From: Palsa-295 sp963785585
GTDB lineage: Bacteria; Acidobacteriota; Terriglobia; Acidiferrales; UBA7541
DNA length: 64,000 bases
Direction: 5' to 3'
Assembly: GCA_963785585.1 (NCBI GenBank)
Contig: CAWAVW010000003.1
Span: 248,001 to 312,000 of the forward strand
Shown piece by piece: positions 16,411 through 25,175 of this stretch. The stretch's first letter is position 1, and every line of letters starts with the position of its first letter. The position numbers were made by a program, and so were the translations under genes. A model generated the notes under the pieces. That model worked only from the letters and a program-made list of their open reading frames with translations. It had not been told where the DNA came from and ran no database searches.

Positions 16411-17672
16411 CGGCGGAATTTCCCGAACGTGCCGCACCCGCAGCGAACGAGGACACCGACCGTGCGCAGAGCCTTGCCGCGGATGCGGTGCCTAAGCTTC
16501 TCGAATACTGCCGTTCGCGCGATTGGGCCGGAATCGATCCGTACGACTCGCTGAACAGCAAGCTCTTTCGCGCGCTGCCGTTTCTCGATCGGCGGATTCC
16601 GCGTCTGATCCTGACGCAAGCCATCAAGCGCAGCCCCATCAATGTCCGGCCGCTGCTTCTCGTCGAGCCGAAGCAGAATTCGAAGGCACTGGGCCTCTTC
16701 CTTCAATCGGCCCTCAAGCTTTTCCGTTTAGGGCTGGCGGACCGGGGTCTCGCGGAATCGCTCGCCGCAAAACTTCAGGATCTCCGGTCGCCAAACTCCC
16801 GGTATTGGTGTTGGGGCTACTGCTTTCCATGGCAAACGCGAACGCTCCTGGTTCCCGCGAACTCGCCGAACCTGGTATGCACCACGTTCGTCGCCAATGC
16901 GTTTCTTGACGCTTACGAGCAGCTCGGCGACGCCTCTTATTTGGAAGCGGCGGCCAGCGGCGCGCAGTATATTTTGAACGAGCTGTACTGGACCGACGGC
17001 GGTTCCGTCGCTGGTTTCGCTTACCCTCTTCCGTCGATGCGGAATAATGTCCACAACGGAAATCTTTTGGGCGCCGCGCTTTTCTGCCGTGTCGCAAAAC
17101 ATACCGGGGACGCGTCGCTCGTCGAAGCGGCCTTGAAAGTGGCGCGCTACTCGGCATCGCGCCAGCGCGCAGATGGTTCCTGGGCCTATGGCGAATCCGC
17201 GAACCAGGAATGGATCGACAATTTTCACACCGGCTACAATCTGGAAGCGTTGCGCTCCATGCAGCTCAGTCTCAACTCCGATGAGTTCGACGGCCACATT
17301 CGCAAAGGATTCAGCTTTTACCGCGCCCACTTTTTCAGGGAAGACGGTGCCCCGCGGTATTTTCACGACCGCACCTATCCGATCGACATTCATGCGGCGG
17401 CGGAGAGCTTGATCGCGCTCGTGAAATTCAGTTACTTGGATCCGTCGAATCTTGCGCTCGCTCGCAAGGTCCTTCTGTGGACCATGAAGAATATGTGGGA
17501 TGACCGCGGTTTCTTCTATTATCGCGTCCTGCGATCGATGAAGATCCGCACCTCTTACATGCGCTGGTCGCAGGCTTGGATGCTTCTCGCTTTGTCCACA
17601 TTTCTATCGGAGTCGACCGCAGCGGCGCCGCCCTCGTCGCCGATGAAACCCGCGGTCCTGGCGGGAGCATGA
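16407..17672 (+). CDS. Alpha/alpha-toroid protein of EPS loci (VpsJ-like)
   Basis: A 421-aa helical protein with the repeated paired-helix pattern of (alpha/alpha)6 barrels, with aromatic and Asn/His-rich loops (WCWGYCFPWQTRT, NVHNGNLLGAALFCRVAKHTG, QRADGSWAYGESANQEWIDN, HTGYNLEALRS). Proteins of this type are annotated as polysaccharide biosynthesis VpsJ-like or resemble GlcNAc 2-epimerases and unsaturated glucuronyl hydrolases. No signal peptide is visible, so it is probably cytoplasmic. The start is a TTG in a TTGA overlap with the upstream stop; no nearby ATG fits. Function is unknown. Confidence 0.7.
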   Translation: MTAEFPERAAPAANEDTDRAQSLAADAVPKLLEYCRSRDWAGIDPYDSLNSKLFRALPFLDRRIPRLILTQAIKRSPINVRPLLLVEPKQNSKALGLFLQSALKLFRLGLADRGLAESLAAKLQDLRSPNSRYWCWGYCFPWQTRTLLVPANSPNLVCTTFVANAFLDAYEQLGDASYLEAAASGAQYILNELYWTDGGSVAGFAYPLPSMRNNVHNGNLLGAALFCRVAKHTGDASLVEAALKVARYSASRQRADGSWAYGESANQEWIDNFHTGYNLEALRSMQLSLNSDEFDGHIRKGFSFYRAHFFREDGAPRYFHDRTYPIDIHAAAESLIALVKFSYLDPSNLALARKVLLWTMKNMWDDRGFFYYRVLRSMKIRTSYMRWSQAWMLLALSTFLSESTAAAPPSSPMKPAVLAGA

Positions 17673-19420
17673 TGGCGTTACCCTCGTACGTCCTCGTAAC
17701 CCCGGCGCGCAACGAAGCGCAGTTCATCGAACTGACCATCCAGTCGATGATCGCGCAAACGGCAAAGCCCCTGAAATGGGTGATCGTCAGCGATGGATCT
17801 ACCGACGGCACCGACGAGATCGTCAACCGCTACGCCGCCGACCATTCCTGGATCGAGCTGCTCCGCATGCCGGAGCGCCGCGAACGCCATTTTGCTGGAA
17901 AGGTGTACGCCTTCCGCGCCGGCTACGAACGCGTCCAGGCCCTGGACTACGCTGCGATCGGCAGCATGGACGCCGACATTTCTTTTGAGGCGGATTATTT
18001 TTCATTCTTGCTCGGCAAGCTTGCCGAAAATCCCGCGCTCGGGCTGGTCGGTACGCCGTTTAAAGACACCTCGATGTATGACTACAAGTACGTCAGCATC
18101 GAACACGTATCCGGCGCATGCCAATTATTTCGCCGTACCTGCTTCGAGGATATCGGCGGATACGTTCCCATGAAGTCGGGCGGTATTGATCACGTCGCCG
18201 TGCTGACGGCCCGAATGAAGGGCTGGAAAACCAGAACGTTTACCGAGAAAATTTGCATCCACCATCGCAAGATGGGCTCTGCCGAACGCGGCGTGCTCAG
18301 CGCCAAGTACCGCGTCGGCGCTCTCGATTACGCTCTGGGCGGCCACCCTGCCTGGGAGCTTTTTCGCACCGCATATCAGATGACCAAAAAGCCGTACGTC
18401 GTCGGCGGACTCACGCTCCTGGCGGGTTACGGAATCGCCGGCCTGAAGCGCGAAAGGCGCCCCATCTCCGACGAGCTGGTCGCCTTCCGCAGGCGCGAAC
18501 AGATGGCCCGCCTGCGTAATTTTCTTTCGCGCAAACCATCGCAAGCCGGCTCCGATTCCAGCGACGCTCCTTCCGCTCCTCAATCGCAAAGCACCAGCGG
18601 ACGTCCCGCACGTTTCCCCGCAGACCAGGACGTCCATTCGAATCGCGCCGGACGATTGATCATCAATGCCGATGATTGGGGACGCGATGTCGATACCACC
18701 GACCGCATGTTTGAGTGCCTGCAGCACGGCACCGTGTCGTCCGTCAGCGCCATGGTCTTCATGGAGGATTCTCCGCGCGCCGCCGCGTTCGCCCTCGAGC
18801 ACGGCATCGACGCTGGCCTGCACTTGAATTTCACGACCACACTTTCGGGAACGAGCGTACCGGCCGAGTTGCTCGAGCGTCACCGCCAGATCGCCGCATT
18901 CCTGACGAAACGCCGGTTCAATCAAGTCGTCTTGAATTCGGCTTTACAGCGTTCGTTTGAGTACGTCGTCGCGGCGCAGATCGATGAATACCGCCGCCTC
19001 TACGGCGAATCTCCGCTGCGGATCGACGGTCATCACCACATGCACCTGGCCGCCAATGTTCTAGCTGGCAAGCTGCTGCCGACGGGGACGGTCGTTCGCC
19101 GTAACTTTTCCTTTCAATCGGGCGAAAAGAGCATTCTGAACCGGTTGTATCGCAAAAACATCGACCGTAAACTCGCCAAACGCCATCGCCTGGTCGATTA
19201 TCTATTTTCATTGGCGCCGCTGGAACCGCGTGCCCGCCTCGACCGCGTCTTGTCGCTTGCCCGTCACTCAGTTGTGGAATTGGAGACGCACCCCATCAAC
19301 CGCAACGAGTACGAATTTCTGATGGGCGAAGGCGTCGAGCGCTGGACGGCGGGCTATCCGATCGCGCGCGGTTTCGATTTGCCCGAAGGCAGCCCCGTGG
19401 GCGTTCCTGTTCACGCCTAG
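17669..19420 (+). CDS. Fusion: GT2 glycosyltransferase + YdjC/ChbG-type deacetylase
   Basis: A 583-aa two-domain protein. Residues 5-270 are a GT2 glycosyltransferase (VLVTPARNEAQFIELTIQSM, VSDGSTDGTDEI, GSMDADISFEADYF with the DxD metal site). After a Ser/Pro-rich linker (290-325), residues 328-580 are a YdjC/ChbG-like carbohydrate deacetylase: INADDWG (333-338), GLHLN (383-387), DGHHHMH (453-459) and a late ETHP motif, so all metal and catalytic landmarks look intact. The ATG at 17669 overlaps the upstream stop and has GGGAG 5 bases upstream; longer starts run inside the previous gene. It may add an N-acetylated sugar and deacetylate it in one polypeptide. No membrane helix is evident. Confidence 0.9.
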   Translation: MMALPSYVLVTPARNEAQFIELTIQSMIAQTAKPLKWVIVSDGSTDGTDEIVNRYAADHSWIELLRMPERRERHFAGKVYAFRAGYERVQALDYAAIGSMDADISFEADYFSFLLGKLAENPALGLVGTPFKDTSMYDYKYVSIEHVSGACQLFRRTCFEDIGGYVPMKSGGIDHVAVLTARMKGWKTRTFTEKICIHHRKMGSAERGVLSAKYRVGALDYALGGHPAWELFRTAYQMTKKPYVVGGLTLLAGYGIAGLKRERRPISDELVAFRRREQMARLRNFLSRKPSQAGSDSSDAPSAPQSQSTSGRPARFPADQDVHSNRAGRLIINADDWGRDVDTTDRMFECLQHGTVSSVSAMVFMEDSPRAAAFALEHGIDAGLHLNFTTTLSGTSVPAELLERHRQIAAFLTKRRFNQVVLNSALQRSFEYVVAAQIDEYRRLYGESPLRIDGHHHMHLAANVLAGKLLPTGTVVRRNFSFQSGEKSILNRLYRKNIDRKLAKRHRLVDYLFSLAPLEPRARLDRVLSLARHSVVELETHPINRNEYEFLMGEGVERWTAGYPIARGFDLPEGSPVGVPVHA

Positions 19421-19472
19421 CAGCGCTCGAATATAATTCTTATCCGAACCTTCCAAACCAAAAGTAGGCAAA

Positions 19473-19862
19473 ATGAAAGTGTTTGACACCAATATTTCCA
19501 AGGATCAAAGCCGCGACACCGGTATGGGCGTCGTGCTTCTTCTGCTGCTCGTATTCGTGCGCACCAAAAAAGAGGGCGTCCTGGTCGCCGCCATGCTCGT
19601 GCACGTCGTCAACATGATTTGGCCGATCGTGTATAAGCCCGTCGCGGTCGTTTGGCTCGGCGTGTCTCACTTGATGGGCACCGTGATGTCGAAAGTGCTG
19701 CTCTCCATATTGTTCTTTCTGGTGATCACCCCCATCGGAATCATGCGCCGCCTGTTCGGCAAGGATTCCTTGAAGCTGCGCGCATTCAAGGCCAGTGAAG
19801 GCTCGGCCACCGTCGAGCGCAACCACATCTTCACCGCCCAGGACATTGAAAAGCCTTACTAA
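19473..19862 (+). CDS. SxtJ family membrane protein
   Basis: A 129-aa protein with three hydrophobic stretches (about residues 18-30, 36-60 and 70-95) and the features of the SxtJ family (named from the saxitoxin cluster): DTGMGVVLLLLLV near the start, GTVMSKVLLSILFFLVITPIG and RRLFGKDSLKL. Its biochemical role is not known. It is followed by the 49-aa DUF5989 gene and a carbamoyltransferase gene, the usual block for this family. Confidence 0.85.
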   Translation: MKVFDTNISKDQSRDTGMGVVLLLLLVFVRTKKEGVLVAAMLVHVVNMIWPIVYKPVAVVWLGVSHLMGTVMSKVLLSILFFLVITPIGIMRRLFGKDSLKLRAFKASEGSATVERNHIFTAQDIEKPY

Positions 19863-19879
19863 ACAAGAGGAGAACGAGA

Positions 19880-20029
19880 ATGGATTTCTTGAAAGATCTT
19901 TGGGGTTTTCTGAACAAGCGGAAAAAATTCTGGCTCTTGCCGGTTATCTTTATCCTGCTCGGATTCGGCGTCATCATGGTGCTGGCGAGCGGCTCGGCAA
20001 TCGCACCGTTCATTTACACGCTTTTCTAG
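19880..20029 (+). CDS. DUF5989-family small membrane protein (49 aa)
   Basis: A 49-residue protein, MDFLKDLWGFLNKRKKFWLL at the N-terminus, then one membrane helix (about residues 17-42) ending FIYTLF. A strong GAGGAG ribosome site sits 8 bases before the ATG. It lies 17 bases after sxtJ-like and 48 bases before the carbamoyltransferase. This small-ORF family accompanies SxtJ and NodU-type carbamoyltransferases. It is easy to miss because of its size. The basic RKK before the helix suggests the N-terminus stays in the cytoplasm. Confidence 0.88.
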   Translation: MDFLKDLWGFLNKRKKFWLLPVIFILLGFGVIMVLASGSAIAPFIYTLF

Positions 20030-20077
20030 TGGGCGGCTTCACACCCGCTTCTCGTCCCGGGAGATAAGGAATTCTTG

Positions 20078-21937
20078 ATGCGAAACGCAATTTTAGGCAT
20101 ATCCGCTTACTACCATGACAGCGCGGCGGCTCTCCTCATCGATGGAGAGATCGTCGCCGCTGCCCAGGAGGAGCGGTTCACCCGAATCAAGCACGATTCC
20201 TCATTCCCCATCCATGCGTGCAAGTACGTCCTGGAGGAGGCCGGCATTGATTTCAACGACCTCACCGCCGTCGCGTTCTATGACAAACCGTTTCTGAAAT
20301 TCGAACGGCTGCTCGAGACCTATCACGCGTTTGCGCCGAGCGGCTTCGTCAGTTTTCTTTCGGCTATGCCGGTATGGATCAAGGAAAAGCTCTTCATGCG
20401 CCGCATGCTCAACGATGAACTCAAAAAGTTGGGCGACGCAAAAGTTCCTATCTACTATCCTGAGCACCACCTTTCGCACGCCGCGAGCGCTTTCTATCCT
20501 TCGCCGTTTCAAGAAGCCGCGATTTTGACCGTGGACGGCGTGGGCGAGTGGGCCACCACCACGATCGGTCGCGGTCGCGGCAAAGACATCGAGATTCTGA
20601 AAGAGCTTCAGTTTCCGCACTCGGTCGGTCTTCTCTATTCCGCTTTCACCTACTACACGGGCTTCGCCGTAAACAGCGGCGAGTATAAGTTGATGGGCCT
20701 CGCCCCGTACGGGAATCCGAAATCGAAGGCCACCGCCGACTTTAAACAAAAAATCAAAGACACTCTTGTCGATATCCGCAAAGATGGCTCGGTCGTCCTC
20801 AACATGGATTACTTTGAATACGCCACCGGCCTGAAAATGGTGAAAGAAGACAAGTGGGAGCAGCTTTTCGGTGTTCCCCGGCGCAAATCCGAAACCGAAA
20901 TTTCACAGGTGTACATGGATATGGCGCTGGCCATTCAGGAGGTCACCGAAGAAGTCGTCATGCAGCTCGCTCGAACCGCGCGTGAGCTTTCCGGTTGCAA
21001 ATATCTGGTAATGGCCGGCGGCGTTGCCCTCAACTGCGTAGCCAACGGAAAAATTCTTCGCGCTGGGATTTTCGACGACATCTGGATTCAGCCGGCTGCG
21101 GGCGACGCCGGCGGTGCGCTCGGTGCGGCGTACGCCGTGTGGCACATTCACGATGGCAACGAGCGCCACGTGAACGGAAACGGAGATTCCACGCGCGGCT
21201 CCTACCTCGGTCCGCAGTTTTCCGATCACCAGGTGTATCGCGCCTTGCAGAAATACGGTGCGCCCGCCACCCACTATGACGATTTTCAGAAACTGGCCGC
21301 GGACGTCGCCGCTCGCCTGTCCGAAGGAAACGTGGTCGGTTGGTTTCAGGGCCGCATGGAATTTGGCCCGCGCGCTCTCGGCGGACGCAGCATTCTCGGC
21401 GATGCCCGCAATCCCGAGATGCAGAAAAAACTGAATCTCAAGATCAAGTACCGCGAAGGGTTTCGGCCGTTTGCGCCTTCCGTGCTCGAAGAAGACATCG
21501 GTAAATATTTTGAACTCGATCGCCAGTCGCCCTACATGTTGTTGGTCGCGCCGATTCGCGCCGACCGCCAGATTCCCCTGCCGGACGGGTACAGCGAACG
21601 CCCGCTCTACGACCGTTTGTATTTTCTGCGCTCGGACCTGCCCTCGATCACCCACGTGGACTACAGCGCGCGCATTCAGAGCGTCAGCAAGAAAACCAAC
21701 CCGCGCTATTGGGAATTGATCGACGAATTCAAAAAGCTTACCGGTTACGGCGTGATCGTGAACACCAGCTTCAACGTTCGCGGCGAGCCCATCGTGTGCA
21801 CGCCGGAGGACGCCTACCGCTGCTTCATGCGCACGGAAATGGATTTTCTGGTGGTCGGCAATTACGTGATGGATAAGAAGAACCAGCCCCCGCTCCCCGA
21901 AAAGGGCGACTGGCGCAAAGAATTCAAGCTCGACTAA
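20078..21937 (+). CDS. NodU/CmcH-family carbamoyltransferase
   Basis: A 619-aa O-carbamoyltransferase. The N-terminal Kae1/HSP70-like domain has ILGISAYYHDSAAALL, EERFTRIKHDSSFP, the HHLSHAASAFYPSPF iron/His motif, and TVDGVGEWATT; the C-terminal domain has GRMEFGPRALGGRSIL, FRPFAPSVL and TSFNVRGEPIVCTPEDA. It would make carbamoyl-AMP from carbamoyl phosphate and ATP and carbamoylate a hydroxyl of the glycan. ATG 20078 has AAGGA upstream; the TTG just before it (20075) is less likely. Grouped with SxtJ, DUF5989 and the SGNH hydrolase. Confidence 0.95.
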   Translation: MRNAILGISAYYHDSAAALLIDGEIVAAAQEERFTRIKHDSSFPIHACKYVLEEAGIDFNDLTAVAFYDKPFLKFERLLETYHAFAPSGFVSFLSAMPVWIKEKLFMRRMLNDELKKLGDAKVPIYYPEHHLSHAASAFYPSPFQEAAILTVDGVGEWATTTIGRGRGKDIEILKELQFPHSVGLLYSAFTYYTGFAVNSGEYKLMGLAPYGNPKSKATADFKQKIKDTLVDIRKDGSVVLNMDYFEYATGLKMVKEDKWEQLFGVPRRKSETEISQVYMDMALAIQEVTEEVVMQLARTARELSGCKYLVMAGGVALNCVANGKILRAGIFDDIWIQPAAGDAGGALGAAYAVWHIHDGNERHVNGNGDSTRGSYLGPQFSDHQVYRALQKYGAPATHYDDFQKLAADVAARLSEGNVVGWFQGRMEFGPRALGGRSILGDARNPEMQKKLNLKIKYREGFRPFAPSVLEEDIGKYFELDRQSPYMLLVAPIRADRQIPLPDGYSERPLYDRLYFLRSDLPSITHVDYSARIQSVSKKTNPRYWELIDEFKKLTGYGVIVNTSFNVRGEPIVCTPEDAYRCFMRTEMDFLVVGNYVMDKKNQPPLPEKGDWRKEFKLD

Positions 21938-21966
21938 TTTCGCGAAAGCCGAATTCCCTCCATAAA

Positions 21967-23142
21967 ATGAAAAAGTTTCTCGCCAATTTTGTTGTGCTGC
22001 TTGTCACGGTCGCCGTCTCGCTCGTGCTCTGCGAGTTTGCTGCCCGTTTGTTCCTGAACCCGTCGGACTTCCTCCGCCTGGAAGTTGTCAACGACCCTAT
22101 TTTGGGCGCTGTGCCCTCGCCCAGCGCTCTCGCTGGTTTTGACAAATGGGGTTTTCGCAATCGCAATGTTCCCGATCGCGTTGACATCGTTGCCGTCGGC
22201 GACTCGCACACCTACGGCAACACCGCCCGAATGGTGGACGCTTGGCCGTTCGTTCTCGGCCAGTTGAGCGGCCAGAAGGTTTACAACATGGGTTTGGGCG
22301 GTTACGGCCCGAACCAGTACTTCTATCTCTCGAACAACAAAGCGTTCCAGCTCAAGCCCAAAACCATCATCTGGGGCTTATACATGGGTGACGATTTTGA
22401 AAACGCCTTCACGCTGACCTACGGCCTCGACTACTGGAAGTCGCTGCGAGTCCTCTCCGACCAGAAAGTCGAAGCCAACATCTGGGAGACCGGCCCGGGC
22501 CCCGAAACGTGGCACAAGAAAATCCGCACCTGGCTTTCGCGCCACAGCATTTTGTACCAGCTGATTTTTCACACCGGATTTGGCGGGCGTGTAAAGGGCG
22601 ATGTGCAAATCGAGAACGCCGCGCAGTTGTATCCCGGCGTCGCCACCTCCCTGATCGTTCCGGACAAGCACATCAAAGAAGCTTTCCGGCCTCGCGCGGT
22701 GCTGTTCGGTTTGGATCAGGACGATCCTCATGTGCGTGAAGGAATGCGCATCACCTTCGAACTGCTCAAACAGATGAACGAGAACTGCCGCAAGAACAAC
22801 GTTCAATTCGGTGTCGTCGTCATTCCCACCAAAGAAATGGTCTTCGCCGGATATCTCGAAAATAATCCGCAAATTCCGATGGACGATTGGATTAACAAAC
22901 TTCTGGCTAACGAACGAATCGCCCGTGAGCAGCTATTCAAATTTATGTCCGATCAGGGAATTCCATACGTCGATCCGCTTCCGGATCTTCGCAACTCCAT
23001 CGGCCAGGGCTTGTACGCCGCCAGCGCGGGCGATATGCACCCCAACAAGAATGGCTATCACGTGATCGGCGAAGCGGTTGCCGCTCACTTGAAAGAAATT
23101 CAAAATCCACCGTCGCCCGCGTCAGCTCCGGACAAGAAGTAA
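21967..23142 (+). CDS. SGNH/GDSL-type hydrolase, membrane-anchored
   Basis: A 391-aa protein with an N-terminal signal anchor (residues 1-25) and an SGNH domain: block I AVGDSHTYGNT with the nucleophile Ser, an Asn-Gly turn NMGLGGYGPNQ, and the last block DMHPNKNGYHVIG with Asp and His. This is the arrangement of periplasmic esterases or acyltransferases acting on polysaccharide (AlgJ/AlgX-like or acetylesterase). It directly follows the carbamoyltransferase, as in other SxtJ-type blocks. Whether it removes or adds acyl groups cannot be told from the sequence. Confidence 0.85.
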   Translation: MKKFLANFVVLLVTVAVSLVLCEFAARLFLNPSDFLRLEVVNDPILGAVPSPSALAGFDKWGFRNRNVPDRVDIVAVGDSHTYGNTARMVDAWPFVLGQLSGQKVYNMGLGGYGPNQYFYLSNNKAFQLKPKTIIWGLYMGDDFENAFTLTYGLDYWKSLRVLSDQKVEANIWETGPGPETWHKKIRTWLSRHSILYQLIFHTGFGGRVKGDVQIENAAQLYPGVATSLIVPDKHIKEAFRPRAVLFGLDQDDPHVREGMRITFELLKQMNENCRKNNVQFGVVVIPTKEMVFAGYLENNPQIPMDDWINKLLANERIAREQLFKFMSDQGIPYVDPLPDLRNSIGQGLYAASAGDMHPNKNGYHVIGEAVAAHLKEIQNPPSPASAPDKK

Positions 23143-23160
23143 GCATTCGCGAGTTCTGCG

Positions 23161-24411
23161 TTGGCTAAAACTGTTGTGCCGCCGTCAAAAAACATGGCGC
23201 AAATCATCGTTCTCGTCGGATTTGCAGAGGCCATGTCGGCGCCCGAATCGGTTTGGAGCCTGGTCGATGCGGGCTTTCGCGTCGTCGCCTTTGCTCGAAA
23301 AGGGAAGGCGTCGGCCCTTCGCCACAGCAAGTTCGTCGAGTGCCACGACGTTTGTCCGCCGGAAGTGAACCTTCAGCAGTGCCTTGCGGACGTGCAGGCG
23401 GTCATGCGCGCGACGGCGTCCAGCGCAAAAGGCGCCCGGCTTGTTCTGTTTCCGCTCGACGATAAAGCTGTTTGGATTTCCAGCAAAGCGAACCTGGAAG
23501 GTTCCTGGATTCTCGCGGGAGCCTCCGGCGCGCAAGCCGATCTGGCTCTGAACAAATTCTTGCAGGTGCAAGCGGCCGAACAAGCAGGGCTCAACGTCCC
23601 GAAATCGACGCTGGCGCGAACCGCGAGAGATCTCGAGATTTATCGGAACGCACCCGAATTATTCCCCATCATCTTAAAAGCGGCGGACGCGGTTCCCGTT
23701 CGCGACGGGCACGTTTACAGTTGCCGAAAATGGATCTGCGCGGATCCCGCGGAACTCGACCGCGCCATCGCTGAGTGGGCCGAGCGCGTCCCTCTTTTGG
23801 TTCAGCCATTCATCACCGGAAATGGAGAAGGCGTCTTCGGCATCGCCGCCCGCGACGGAGTTCGCGCCTGGAGCGGTCATCGCCGGCTCCGCATGATGAA
23901 TCCACAGGGCTCCGGCTCGAGCGCCTGCATTTCCGAAAGTGTTCCGGACGAGCTAAAACACAAAATTGCACGCCTGATCGCCCAAACCGGCTGGCGCGGA
24001 TTGTTCATGGTCGAGCTGCTGCGGGCTGGCGACGGCAAATTGTGGTTCGTTGAATTGAACGGCCGGCCCTGGGGCAGTATGGCGCTCTGCCGCGCGCAAG
24101 GGCTCGAATATCCGGCTTGGCACGTGCAACTCGCTTTGGACGAAACGGCAAATGCCGGTGCGAATGCCGTCACCACTCCGGGCGTTGTTTCTCGCCACGC
24201 CGGCCGCGAATTCATGCACATTCTCTTCGTGATCAAGGGAGCCAAGTCGAAGGCTCTGCGCAATTGGCCGCCGTTTTGGAAAACACTGCGCGACGTGCTC
24301 GGAGTCCGCAAACGCGATTCGTTTTACAACTGGCGCCGCGACGATTCGAAAGTCTTTCTTTCCGATTTCTACTACACCATTCACTCCAACGTGTTTAAGG
24401 GATCGGCGTAA
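23161..24411 (+). CDS. ATP-grasp ligase (carboxylate-amine ligase type)
   Basis: A 416-aa ATP-grasp protein. N-terminal Rossmann-like part (QIIVLVGFAEAMSAPES, then LFPLDDKAVW), central ATP-grasp subdomain (LNKFLQVQAAEQAGLNVPKS; FPIILKAADAVP with the ATP Lys; VQPFITGNGEGVFG) and metal site WFVELNGRPWGSMAL. It probably joins a carboxylate, such as a uronic acid or amino acid, to an amine. Start is uncertain: TTG 23161 or ATG 23194. The next gene is a PHP-family phosphoesterase 5 bases downstream, so they may work together. Confidence 0.82.
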   Translation: MAKTVVPPSKNMAQIIVLVGFAEAMSAPESVWSLVDAGFRVVAFARKGKASALRHSKFVECHDVCPPEVNLQQCLADVQAVMRATASSAKGARLVLFPLDDKAVWISSKANLEGSWILAGASGAQADLALNKFLQVQAAEQAGLNVPKSTLARTARDLEIYRNAPELFPIILKAADAVPVRDGHVYSCRKWICADPAELDRAIAEWAERVPLLVQPFITGNGEGVFGIAARDGVRAWSGHRRLRMMNPQGSGSSACISESVPDELKHKIARLIAQTGWRGLFMVELLRAGDGKLWFVELNGRPWGSMALCRAQGLEYPAWHVQLALDETANAGANAVTTPGVVSRHAGREFMHILFVIKGAKSKALRNWPPFWKTLRDVLGVRKRDSFYNWRRDDSKVFLSDFYYTIHSNVFKGSA

Positions 24412-24416
24412 AAAGT

Positions 24417-25169
24417 ATGGAAGTGCTCGCCACGTGCCACGTCCACTCCCACTGGTCGTACGACGGCAGTTGGACGCTGAAGGATTTAGCCGAAAAGTTC
24501 AGCCGTCGCGGCTGCCAGGTCTTGATGATGACCGAGCACGACCGCGGCTTTTCCCCGGCGCGCCTTGCCGAGTATCGCGAAGCGTGCGTGGCTGCTAGCT
24601 CGCAGCAACTGTTGGTTGTCCCGGGCATCGAGTACAGCGACCCCGCAAACCAGGTTCATGTGCTCGTCTGGGGTCCGGTTCCATTTTTGGGCGAGAACCT
24701 TCCGACCAGCGAAATGCTCGAGGGCGTACGCCGGCACGGCGGAGTCGCAGTGTTTGCCCATCCGTCGCGCAAGGAAGCCTGGAAATTATTCGATCCCTAC
24801 TGGGCCGAACGCCTCCTGGGAATCGAACTTTGGAATCGCAAATACGACGGTTGGGCGCCCAGTGAAACTTCGCCGGCCTTGCTCGAAAGCTCCGGCGCCG
24901 TTCCGTTCGCGGGCCTGGACTTTCACACCGATCGCCAATCGTTTCCGCTGACCATGGCTCTCGAATTGAATGCCGGCTTGAACGAAGAGTCGATCATCGA
25001 ATGCCTGCGATCCCGGCGTTGTTCGGCGCGCGCGATGGGCATTCCGCTCGATCAAACGGCCGCTCGCGCCGCGGTTCCGTTTTTGGGCGTCGCCGAGCAG
25101 AGCAGAAAGGCGCTCGCCTCGCTCGTCAAGCGCAAGAAGCCGGCTGCGGCCGAAAAGAAAGCCAATTGA
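24417..25169 (+). CDS. PHP-domain metal-dependent hydrolase
   Basis: A 250-aa protein of the PHP superfamily. The metal motifs are all present: CHVHSHWSYDG (motif I), MMTEHDRGF (motif II), VVPGIEYSD, VFAHPSRKEA and GLDFHTDRQ. The family covers phosphoesterases such as histidinol phosphatase and tyrosine-phosphatases of the CpsB type, which control capsule kinases. This one is shorter and closer to stand-alone PHP hydrolases. It might dephosphorylate the kinase at 5363 or a sugar phosphate; both are inference. Confidence 0.82.
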   Translation: MEVLATCHVHSHWSYDGSWTLKDLAEKFSRRGCQVLMMTEHDRGFSPARLAEYREACVAASSQQLLVVPGIEYSDPANQVHVLVWGPVPFLGENLPTSEMLEGVRRHGGVAVFAHPSRKEAWKLFDPYWAERLLGIELWNRKYDGWAPSETSPALLESSGAVPFAGLDFHTDRQSFPLTMALELNAGLNEESIIECLRSRRCSARAMGIPLDQTAARAAVPFLGVAEQSRKALASLVKRKKPAAAEKKAN

Positions 25170-25175
25170 TCGCGA

